Below, in pieces: positions 1-10,240 of a stretch of DNA of 64,000 nt (position 1 is the first letter of the stretch; every line of letters begins with the position of its first letter). The position numbers and the translations under genes are program-made. The stretch is from positions 744,001-808,000 of the forward strand of contig CM074146.1 of assembly GCA_037178625.1 (NCBI GenBank). Direction: 5' to 3'. This DNA comes from Skeletonema tropicum. Lineage: Eukaryota > Bacillariophyta > Thalassiosirophyceae > Thalassiosirales > Thalassiosiraceae. A model generated the notes under the pieces. That model searched no databases and was not told the origin of the DNA. It saw only the letters and a list, made by a program, of their open reading frames with translations.

Positions 1-1620
1 TTCATCACATGTTCTCTGGCATATTCATCAAGGCTGCCATTATCAGTTGAAAGGGGGCTTGATATTTTGTTGAAGCTGGGTATTGATTTGCGAGGGTGTG
101 GATCGAGTGTAGAAGCTTGCGTGAAAGACACGAAAGATCTTCTCTCAGCTTATACTCATGATGAATTATTGAATACCAGAAGAATGACTAACTCAACAAT
201 GACTATTGCAATGAAATTCCTAAACAAATTGATGATAGGAATGGCTCAAACTAAGCCTGAATCAGCGCCGTATGTGGCGCAACAAATTATTCAACTGTCT
301 GTAGATCATGGCATGAATCCTGTGTCTGCATTAGGTTTTGCACACTTTGGTTCGTATGCAGCAAAACTTGGAGATATCAGTGGAGGATACAACTACGTGA
401 AACTGGCTTGTTCGTTACTGGACAAATTAGGATCAAGAGAAAATGCTGGTGACCTCACAGCTATACGAAACCAAGTTGTATCATTCATAGAGCCGCTTCA
501 AGCTACACTGGAATATCATGATGTGGGGTACGCTGCTGCAATGGCATCTGGTGATATCATTTCAGCCGCTCTCAGTGTATATTCAAGTTATGTATCCTAT
601 TTCTATGCTGGTTTCAAGTTACAAACAATAAGAGAAAAGGGTGACGATGTAATTCACTTCATAAGGGAAAAAAATATGGTGATATTCTTGAGAGAAATAC
701 AACTCATTCAGCATTCGGTACTCAAGTTGATTGGAATAGATGAAGAACCAAAGCACAGTTCGGCCGAGGAAGAGAGCATTCTCGCAACAAACCATCTCAT
801 CAGAACAACATATTTCTTTCAGAAGTCATACATCAGCTTCATGTTTCGATTGTACGATGATACCAAAGGCTACGCAGAGAAGTTCTTGGGTTGCGTCACT
901 AGCAGCGCATGTGCCAATTTGATAGTCTCACAATCTTTTCATGCATTCTATGTTGGTCTCATTTCATTCTGGGTGGCTAGAAACTCGAAAGATGGAGACC
1001 AATGGCATGAAAGAGGCAACAAATCCAAACTAGCATTGAGGAAATGGGCAGAAACGTCCCAGTGGACATTTGAGAATAAATGGTACTTGTTGGAGGCAGA
1101 GGAAGCATTTTCTAGCAGCAACTTTGATGATGCTAAAATGTACTATCAGAAGGCCGTGTCATCAGCCAAAGCTCACAAGGTAAGATTAAGATGAAAAGAA
1201 TGCGTTTGCTTTCAGAATGGCTCACACCATGGTGCCGTATACTCACTTGTTTTCTGGGTTATGTTGTATGTATTGTATTATTTACTTAGTTTGTACACGA
1301 AGAAGCCTTGGCCTGTGAGTTGGCAGCTTATTTCTACTTGGATAGAGGGGAGGTCAACATTGCAGCTGATTACTGTTTGCTTGCACATGAAAGGTATCAA
1401 GAATGGGTGAGTAATTCACACTCACTTTGATTTCTATCTTTCTATCTGCAATTGTTGATTTTGTCTCAAATCTGTGTCGACCTCTTCACAGGGTGCAATT
1501 GGGAAGTGTACTAGTTTCTTCAAGTTCTTTGGCAGAATCATTAACGATCGGTTGGGTTCAAGCTCGGCAATCGATGCTGATGATCAGTCTGATCTAGCTC
1601 AACTACCTATCGTATTATAA
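1..1620 (+). CDS. C-terminal part of a large helical-repeat (TPR-like) signalling protein, 5' end outside window
   Basis: Three exons join in phase 0: 1-1179, 1290-1406 and 1492-1620, with GT-AG introns (gtaaga/cttag and gtgagt/cacag), giving at least 474 residues. The frame is open from base 1, so the true start lies upstream. The sequence is all alpha-helical repeats. The end shows the pattern seen at the end of the repeat region in giant AAA-ATPase/kinase signalling proteins: an 'A..Y.KAV..A' helix, an 'HEEALACELAAYFYLDRG' helix, then 'YCLLAHERYQEW' joined across the second intron to 'GAIGKCTSFF'. In relatives this block normally precedes GAF and histidine-kinase domains; here a stop follows about 35 residues later, so those domains are absent. 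The family assignment is by recalled motif pattern. The N-terminal kinase/ATPase domains expected upstream cannot be seen. Confidence 0.75.
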
Positions 1621-2577
1621 TAGATTTCAACTGAAGTGAATGAAGGGTAGCTATTCGTTCATCTATTTGTTGGTCATTTGCCGAAGCTACCATGACGTGT
1701 TGGTTGAAAGCATCTCCTCAGAATGGTAGGATTTGCGTAGTATCTCTTGTTCGAAAAGAATTAGGCATGTCATGTTGGAGATCAAGTGATATTTGGTAGT
1801 AGGCTCGATGCTATTTGAATTTTGATTTGATTATCATCCTCTCTCTCTCTCTAGAGGTAGAGGAGAAGCAATTTTCGTACAACTTTCAACGCTCAGGATT
1901 CTATCCAGACTTCAGTATCATCCCCCTTGCACTAAAATGAGAAAGTCTCGCTTCCCAAACATTCGACGAGACGACACATTACAAGTTTATTATGCCATCT
2001 TCAAAATTCAAGTTTACTTTTGCTAATGACGAATCTACTGCATGCGTTCTATCATTATCTGGATCATCATCTTCTGCACGTCGCTTCAAGGGTTCCAGAA
2101 CAAGTAGCATTTTTGCACCAAAACCATATGTATATCCATTGTATTGTGTGCTAATAATTTTACCTCGCCGCTGGTTGCACTCGGTATGTTTCACATTCAC
2201 ATGTCCAGCCTATCCCTACCTGTCACGATTATCCGATTATGCTCCTCTTCTTCTTTCTTCGTCTCACAGATACACATTTGTACATTTGTTCTACAAATGT
2301 TCACTCTTACAGAAGACGCTGATAGAATCCTTTCTCTCTGGAGACTTTCTAAGTATGCAAGTAGAGAGGAATGACTTTGCTTCTTTGGGTATCATTCAAG
2401 CAAGTCGCAAGGTCAGCTCCATCCACCTCCTCTTTCTATTCTTCGACTCAGTGAACAATTTAACGGTAAATAACGGTATTTTGAAGAAATGCGGTGACCG
2501 ATGACGTCATCTTCACCCTCCGACCGAAACTACAACACACAACAAAGCTTGTTGTTTTTGTATCTGTATCAGTAACC
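1621..2577. other. Intergenic stretch, no supported gene
   Basis: It lies between the stop of the helical-repeat gene and the MsrA start. Open frames on both strands are short, overlap one another and lack recognisable motifs. A short CT-dinucleotide run is near 1842. The last few hundred bases are presumably the MsrA promoter; no clear TATA box was identified. Confidence 0.6.
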
Positions 2578-3564
2578 ATGATTGCCACTGCCACCATGAC
2601 CACCTTCCTCCTACTAATCCTATCCACCGCAGCGCCAATCACGGCATTCACTCCGCCCTCGCCATCGTTGGTCGCCAATTCAAGATCGACTGGCGCAGCT
2701 GCTCGACTCGACGACGTTTTAGCTCCGAGGAAAAAGGGGAATCTGTCATCGTTGCATGCATTGAAAGAAGCCACTTTTGGCATGGGGTACGTCATCAACT
2801 GTTATCAATCGATTTGTTGTGTTCTTCACGTCGTCGTGTTATTGTGAGGCACTCACACTCACCGCTAACCACGCTTAATAATAATTATCCTAAGGTGCTT
2901 CTGGGAACCAGCCGAATCCCTCCTAAAAAATCCAGGCATCCTCGCCACAACTGTCGGGTACACCGGTGCCCCATCCACCAAACCACCACCGTCCTACGAT
3001 ACGGTATGTTTCGGTAATGATTATGTCGAGGCGGTCCGTGTGGTTTATGATGATGATGTGATTGGTTATACGGATTTGTTGGATGAGTTTATGGAAGCTC
3101 AAAAGCCGGGGATGTCGAGACAGTATGCCTCAATTGTGTTTGTTGACGACTCATCGAATAATAGTAGTAGTAGTGAAGAACAACAACAAGCGACAGAATG
3201 GAGGAACAATGCAATCCAAACAAAAGTCCAACGCCCACGTGACAAACTGCCCTATGAAATTGTCGAGATTGAACCTCTCACCAAATTTTACAGAGCAGAA
3301 GAATATCATCAACGGTATTGGGAGAAACAACGATTACGTGCGGCTATTGGAGCTCTATTAATTGCTGGTGTGAGTGGTGCGTTTGATGATTTGGGAGGTG
3401 GGGCTGTGGGTAATTTTGAGTTATGGGCTGGTAGTGGATTGGGGTTTGATAGTGTATGTAATGTGGTGTTTTTGGTGGGTGCGGCATGGATGATTTTGGA
3501 ACGGTTGGTTGTGAGGGATGTGAGGGAGTTGAGGAGTGGTGATTTGATTGCCGAGTTGTTGTGA
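2578..3564 (+). CDS. msrA: Peptide methionine sulfoxide reductase A, plastid-targeted, with hydrophobic C-terminal extension
   Basis: Two exons, 2578-2786 and 2895-3564, are split inside the catalytic motif: GG ends exon 1 and G-TGC-TTC-TGG opens exon 2, so splicing restores GMGCFWEP with the catalytic Cys at about residue 71. The product is 292 residues. MsrA reduces methionine-S-sulfoxide in proteins. After the motif come 'TTVGYTGAPS', 'YVEAVRVVYDDD' and 'QYASIVF', which follow the family order, although the segment before 'QYASIVF' is shorter than usual. The N-terminus is a signal peptide (residues 1-20) ending in ITAF (21-24). This resembles the diatom ASAF plastid-import site, so a plastid location is inferred. 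Residues from about 215 form one or two hydrophobic helices not found in standard MsrA, suggesting membrane attachment. Start ATG at 2578 is the first in frame and gives the signal peptide. Confidence 0.85.
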
Positions 3565-4087
3565 CTTTTGATATTGACATTGGGTTGGAGAGAGAGGCAG
3601 AGAGTACCATGCATAGACCATAGGTGGACGAAAGCGAAAGCGAATGAGTAGGCGATGGGCTTTGATGAATCATTTCATAGGTAAAGTGTTTACGTGGCAA
3701 GTGGTAAAGACAATACTGATATTATGATAAGAATCAAACGCAATATGCGAGCAACAAGATGCGAGCCGAATGTATCATTCTCTAGAGAGAGAAGGTATAT
3801 TTTTATCATTAGGATTATGCCAAGTGTTGTTCCCGCTGTCGATGCTCATTATTTCTGCTGCCTGGCTTCAAACTCTGCAATTATCTTAGCATTCGAATCA
3901 CATACAGATGTTGATAGATATAGCGGCGTCTCATCTCCATGTGGTGTGGTTCAGGTGACATTATGGCCATGTTGTGGTAACTATGTCAGTAATAATTATA
4001 CAACACTTTGAGGAAAGGCATTGCACCTTGAGGGGAGGGGATACTGATCCAGAGGCTATTGCATCCATCAATATGATGAGCTTTTAA
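3565..4087. other. Intergenic stretch, no supported gene
   Basis: It lies between the MsrA stop and the reverse-transcriptase-type fragment. A frame of about 100 codons exists on the plus strand, but it starts at GTG and shows no motif. Part of this may be decayed retroelement sequence upstream of the RNase H fragment. Confidence 0.5.
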
Positions 4088-5065
4088 GGTGGATTATACT
4101 TTTATGGGCTGCCATTGCTATTGTCTTCTGCTGGTACTATTTCCATCGTCACTCTCAATAGTGTCTCCGGGTATGTGTCAGCTGCATTCATTATGGAGTG
4201 TTCCAAGGGGAGAGGCCGACTCGTTGGTAAATTCTCTGAGAAGACACTTGCTGCTTGTGCATATCGTGGGGAGCTTTTGGGATTACTCGCTATTCATCTC
4301 ATCCTATTAGCTGTGAACAAACTGAAACCAACGCTGTCTGGTTCTGCCCAGATCTATTCTGATTGCTTGGGGGCTCTCAATAATGTGGAAAACCTTCCTC
4401 CGCATCGTATCCCGTCGAGTTGCCGGCATTCAGATATACTCAAAAATATCATGATCCATTGCAGGTCTCTAACCTTCAGCACAGTATTTTCTCATGTCTC
4501 GGCCCATAAACTCGATCATTTGGTGTGGGAGGAGCTATCTAGGCCTGAACAGTTGAATGAACAGTGTGACTCTGGCGCAAAACTAGCGATTTACGACGTT
4601 GATCCGAACGCAGGAATGGCGGCGCAACCTTTGCCACTTGAGCCAATCTGCGTCTATGTGGATAGGGGTAAGGAGAAGATGACTTCAGATACTGGTGAAA
4701 GAGTCCGCTTTCATGGCCACCTAGCGCTGGCCAGGGAGATCTTCGCTAAGAGACAGATCCTGCTTCCATCCGCGTTCGTCCAAGTAGATTGGGTCAACGT
4801 GAACAAGGCATTACACGAGGTCCCGCGGCTTTTCCAACTATGGGCATGCAAGCAAGTTCACGACATAGCCGGCACCAACTTGCGGTTACACAGATGTGAT
4901 CCTAATCACTCTCCTTTGTGTCCTTCTTGTCTGGATGCACAGGAGTCATGCGCTCACGTCTTAATGTGTGAAGAAGAGGATAGGGTAAAATGTTTTCAGA
5001 TGTCAGCGGACAATCTACAGTCCTGGTTACAATCGGTGGGGACATGTGAAGTGCTGGAAAAGTAA
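4088..5065 (+). pseudogene. Retroelement RNase H and zinc-knuckle fragment, truncated
   Basis: An open frame of about 325 codons begins right after a stop and has no convincing ATG. Counting from the leucine at 4115, an RNase H-like core is visible: 'YRGELLGLL' with the acidic residue at about 53, 'IYSDCLGAL' with the Asp at about 83, and 'HVSAHKLDH' further on. The first catalytic Asp strand is missing, so the N-terminal part of the domain is lost. The C-terminal part has a Cys/His cluster (CPSCLDAQESCAHVLMC), like the zinc-binding tail that follows the reverse transcriptase in non-LTR elements. No reverse transcriptase domain is seen upstream. I read this as the 3' remnant of an inserted retrotransposon in which this stretch stayed open. 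Confidence 0.65.
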
Positions 5066-7560
5066 GTAGAGCGATAGTAATAGTAATAAGTACATAGTAA
5101 TGGAAGTGGCGATTATCTTACTCAGCTTTTAAAACAACATGACGATGAGTAGCGTTTTGAAAAGCTCTCATTGCGCTCTATCGATTGTTTGCAGTTTCAA
5201 GACCAAATATTTATCAATCTTTTGTCAATCGACTACACTCGAGAGGTAGGTGTCTAGAGAAAGTCATCCACCTTTCCCTCTCTAACTTCTCTTGCAGCGG
5301 TCGTATCAAGGCGATGAGTAGTGATTCGGAAAGCTCTTACTGCGCTCTGTCGATTGGTACTATAATCAACGTTGAATACCAATCTTTTGTCAATCGCCTC
5401 AACTAAATCGACCCCTAGAATGCAGCTGTCGAGCTCCAAGTCGACGTTCCGAATCAATTTTTTCAAAAAAGAGAGAGTAATCGCAACAATGACACAACCA
5501 TTCGAATCGTCATTCCAAGCTCTATCGATATCGATTCGAATAATAAACACAGCTCGTCCTCGCTGTCGCTCGCACTCGCTCAATAAATACAGATGCTGCA
5601 ATGGGGCGCCGTCAATAATCACTGCTCGGCCTCGCAAGCTCGCCCTCGCTAAAAAAAAACACACTTCCATTAGATCAGTCTCATCATGACAGTTGGCACG
5701 TCGATGATCAAACGCTGCGCTGAAGAACGAGGGCGACGATCGGGTGGGCTCTATGATGGGTTGGCACGGGCGGGCTCTAGACGCATCCTCCACCAACAAC
5801 ATCATAACATCATTATTTGGTGTTGGTGGAGGATGGTGAGTTGATTGTCGTATTAGTATTATCCACCAGCACCAAATGATGTTATGATGTTGTTTGTTGT
5901 GATGTGGTTGGTGTTGGTGGTTGTCGTATCATTACTCATCCTCCATCACCATCACCATCACCAACCAACATGATCATTATGATCATTGCCGACGATTTGG
6001 TTGGTGTTGGTGGAACATGTGATGAATTGTCTCAAGGTTGTCGCTTTTTTGGATTTTCGCCGTACCAACTAGAATTGACGGCACTGATGAAAGAGACGAT
6101 CTTTCGCGAGGGCTTTGCCCGAGCAGTGGTTAGTAATTTTGATAGTAATGATGGTATCAATCGATAGCGCTTCAAAAGAGCTTTCGATTGGTTGCTAATT
6201 TGTATTTTGATCAAATTCTGACGTTTCATGTAAAAATCTGGCTGTCGGCTGGATTTTCAAGCTGCCGGTCACTTTCTTGACCCGTTTTTAGCCTGAACGA
6301 TATGTAAAAAGTCGTCCAATCGACTTGATTACACGCCTAATCGATAGAGCTGCTCAAGAGCTTTCCAAAACGCCACTCATCGGCTTGATTGGCCGCGTAG
6401 GAGACAAGATATCGGCCATGCAGGGTCATTTTTGAGCTGCTATGCTTGAGCTGTGTTGATTCAAAAATTGAAAGGTGGATGCCGCTTTGCAAATCTTCAG
6501 ACCATGAGAAAGAAAGATACCAGACAAAGGCCCACTGCCCACGTACATAATGGGCCAAATTCGCCCTTACTGACACGATACACGATCGTACAAATGTTGA
6601 CAAACTCCCGACCGCGACACGCTCTGGACACAACGTGAATCTTCTATCTTCGACTTGCGTGTCGAGCGAGCAACAACATAAGTAGTAGATAGTGGGCCAG
6701 TCTAAACGTTGCCGTCAATACTACTGTGCAGCCATCATCAAGACGCTCATTCGATCGCTCAATAATTACACAGCGTTAAGTACCGTCCAATAATACATCA
6801 GTCTTCAACAACACACATCTAAAAAAAGTAATAATGAAGCGACAAAACTCCACCACAAGTGAAGACGATCACTCTCGAGCTTCCATCGATTCCATGATGA
6901 TGTCATCTCCGCCAGCAATGTCAACACCACCCTACAATCGAAATAGTATTGGATCGCACGGCGGCCGAAGACGAAAAAAATTATCATCGTACAGCAATTC
7001 TAATTCTTCTTCGGCCGAAAAGAGAAGTATGAGTGATGATCGAAATAATAGAACGCAGACAACGCACAGCAGGCAGATGAATCATCATCAGCCATTGTTG
7101 TTGTCTTCTCCAGGAGGTATTGGAGGGTCGATGATGTCCGCTGTCAATTCTCCAACTAGTACCACTCATCACGATGCTCTCCATAATACACCATCATCAT
7201 CCACTACCACCGCCGCCGCCGCTAATATCGGTACACCAAAAAATAATCCCATCTTTCATATCAACAACCAAGAAGATGAGGAAGACACTTCCAAAAAAAC
7301 ACGTAGAAAGGCACCACCGCAACATCCTACTAATCATCCACTATTCCACCTCCTCACCACGCTCCACTACAAACTCACCACCAAACTCCACTACTACCGC
7401 AAAAAACTATCCACATTATCACCCCGCCAAAAAGTAGTACTGTGCACTTTGATAATAGATTGGATAGTGTTGAAGAAAAAGGATCCGAATATTGGAACGA
7501 GTATATAGAATTAGCACGACAATACCATGATAGCAATCGTAGTATGTATGTACATGACAA
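5066..7560. repeat. Tandem duplication, first copy
   Basis: The sequence from about 5066 recurs from about 7585 (shared 'GAAGTGGCGATTATCTTACT' just inside each copy), and the block at 6180-7440 recurs at 9000-10230. The offset grows from about 2520 to 2785 because the second copy carries extra simple repeats. Inside are copies of a roughly 45-bp motif, in direct orientation near 5143 and 5310 and inverted near 6335, and a CGCGAGGGCTTTGCCCGAGC motif at 6102. The 300-1700 bases before the truncated gene contain no other supported coding region. Confidence 0.85.
6834..7508 (+). pseudogene. Truncated copy of the type II membrane protein gene
   Basis: The first 208 codons and about 600 bases upstream are nearly identical to the intact gene at 9619. 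The frame then jumps: the sequence equivalent to about 10243-11029 of the intact copy is missing, and the join lands out of frame, giving about 16 unrelated residues and a stop. A further stretch of homology after the join fades by about 7525. The product would lose the whole lumenal region and most of the membrane helix. Because the promoter region is duplicated too, it may still be transcribed. Confidence 0.85.
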
Positions 7561-7584
7561 TCAACCACTTCATCGATGGATGAA

Positions 7585-10240
7585 TAGAGCGATAGTAGTA
7601 TTGTAATAGTAATAAGTAGTAATGGAAGTGGCGATTATCTTACTCAGCTTTGAAACATAAATATTGTACCTCCTCCGATATCTTGAGTTTCAGCAATCGT
7701 AGTAAGATGACAAGTGGCTCATTGCATTATGGAGGCCATTCAATTCAATGCAGAGTTCCAGCGCCCGTGCAATCTTTGTTTCACCCCATTACTAAATTTC
7801 ACCTTTTCCTCCATAACTTGGCTACTATTGTTCGTATCAAGGCGATGAGTAGTGATTTGGAAAGCTCTCGTTGCGCTCTATCGATTAGTACTATTGCCAA
7901 GGTCAAATATCAATCTTTTATCAATGTACTCAACTAAATCGACCCCTAGAATCCGCAAATTGACATTCCAAATTGGGATTTTGACCAAAATCAATAAATA
8001 GACGACCATTCGAATCGTCATTTGAAGCGCTATCGATTACTATATCAATAAACACAATAACCACAGCTCGTCCTCGCTGCCGCTCGCACTCGCCAAACAC
8101 ACTTCTTAACGATCGACTATCAACATGATGGGTTGGCACGACCGCATCCAAACGCTTCGCTGAAGAACGACCACTTGGGGCCAGCGCAACCAATAATTTT
8201 CTATTATTCCATGGTGGCGGTGGTGTCTAATTGAATGGTGGCGGTGGTATCTAATTGAGACAGCTCCCTCGCCTTCGGCTCCCTCGCTCTTGTCATATCA
8301 TTATTCTCCAATCCACCACCGCCACAACAATCAATTCCACTATGATCATTCCTCTTGTTCGCCTTCGGCTCACAACTCTTCCTTGTGGTGGCGGTGGATT
8401 GGTATTGTTGCGGTGGATGTGGATTGGATGTTGCGGTGGTGGAGAGTGACAATGATTGTGGATGCATCATCCACATCCACCACCGCTGCCACATCCACCA
8501 CAACAACAAGCAATCAATCCACCACCACCGCCGCAACATGAACGATACCGTAGTCATCGCTCGGCGGTGGTGGTCGTGGATGTGGCGTATTCAATGATGG
8601 TGGCGGTGGTGATGATGATGATGAGTGTTTGTATTATTTTTTTTGCGGTCCGGATGATTAGGTGTGGCGGTGGTGGGTGATGGTTGATTGTCGTGTAATG
8701 TGGTATTGGCCGAGCGGAAGCGAGGCCACTCAATGTTGCTCCTGATTCAATGAAAGTGTGTTTCGCGAGGGCTTTGCCCGAGCTGTAAGTATTGACTATG
8801 GATGCGCTCGTGCCAACTGTGTCGTATCTTTAACGATCTAATCTGATTAACTTTGTATTTATTTATTGATCGCTTTTTGAGATCTTCGGCAATCAACCTT
8901 TCATGATCTTATCTTCTTCAAATAGTCGCTTTTTCGCGAGGGCTTTGCCCGAGCACTGATTATTTTGTTGCGCAATAATGGTACTAATCGAATCAGAATG
9001 AAAAGAGCTTTCGAATGGTTGCTAATTTGTATTTTGATTTGGTCAAATTTTGAATTCGGATGTGAAAATCTGGCTGTCGGCTGGATTTTCAAGCTGCCGG
9101 TCACTTTCTTGACCCGTTTTTAGCCTGAACGATATGTAAAAAGTCGTCCAATCGACTTGATTACACGCCTAATCGATAGAGCTGCTCAAGAGCTTTCCAA
9201 AACGCCACTCATCGGCTTGATTGGCCGCGTAGGAGACAAGATATCGGCCATGCAGGGTCATTTTTGAGCTGCTATGCTTGAGCTGTGTTGATTCAAAAAT
9301 TGAAAGGTGGATGCCGCTTTGCAAATCTTCAGACCATGAGAAAGAAAGATACCAGACAAAGGCCCACTGCCCACGTACATAATGGGCCAAATTCGCCCTT
9401 ACTGACACGATACACGATCGTACAAATGTTGACAAACTCCCGACACGCTCTGGACACAACGTGAATCTTCTATCTTCGACTTGCGTGCTTCTCGCTCGAC
9501 CATGCGCATGTCGAAGGCAACAACATAGCTCAATAATTACGCAGCGCCTTACAGCAAGTTTATACGTAATAAGTATATTACATCAGTCTTCAACAACACA
9601 CATCTAAAAAAAGTAATAATGAAGCGACAAAACTCCACCACAAGTGAAGACGATCACTCTCGAGCTTCCATCGATTCCATGATGATGTCATCTCCGCCAG
9701 CAATGTCAACACCACCCTACAATCGAAATAGTATTGGATCGCACGGCGGCCGAAGACGAAAAAAATTATCATCGTACAGCAATTCTAATTCTTCTTCGGC
9801 CGAAAAGAGAAGTATGAGTGATGATCGAAATAATAGAACGCAGACAACGCACAGCAGGCAGATGAATCATCATCAGCCATTGTTGTTGTCTTCTCCAGGA
9901 GGTATTGGAGGGTCGATGATGTCCGCTGTCAATTCTCCAACTAGTACCACTCATCACGATGCTCTCCATAATACACCATCATCATCCACTACCACCGCCG
10001 CCGCCGCTAATATCGGTACACCAAAAAATAATCCCATCTTTCATATCAACAACCAAGAAGATGAGGAAGACACTTCCAAAAAAACACGTAGAAAGGCACC
10101 ACCGCAACATCCTACTAATCATCCACTATTCCACCTCCTCACCACGCTCCACTACAAACTCACCACCAAACTCCACTACTACCGCAAAAAACTATCCACA
10201 TTATCACCCCGCCAAAAAGTAGTACTGTGCACTTTGATAA
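7585..10240. repeat. Tandem duplication, second copy
   Basis: It is the counterpart of 5066-7560. It includes the 45-bp motif in direct orientation at about 7840 and inverted at about 9170, and two more copies of the CGCGAGGGCTTTGCCCGAGC motif (8761 and 8932). It ends inside the intact membrane protein gene. Confidence 0.8.
8200..8690. repeat. GGTGGC-rich simple repeat region
   Basis: Runs of GGTGGCGGTGG and their complement CCACCACCGCC alternate on one strand, so the region can fold on itself. It explains the many overlapping His/Gly/Trp-rich frames here, none of which is a gene. It is absent from the first duplication copy. Confidence 0.8.

Noticed and set aside
1992..2504. 170-codon plus-strand frame between the first two genes
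   Set aside because: No ATG context, no motif, and overlapping frames on the other strand; composition looks non-coding.
5254..5805. 183-codon minus-strand frame
   Set aside because: It runs through repeated spacer sequence, and the equivalent in the second duplication copy is not conserved as a protein.
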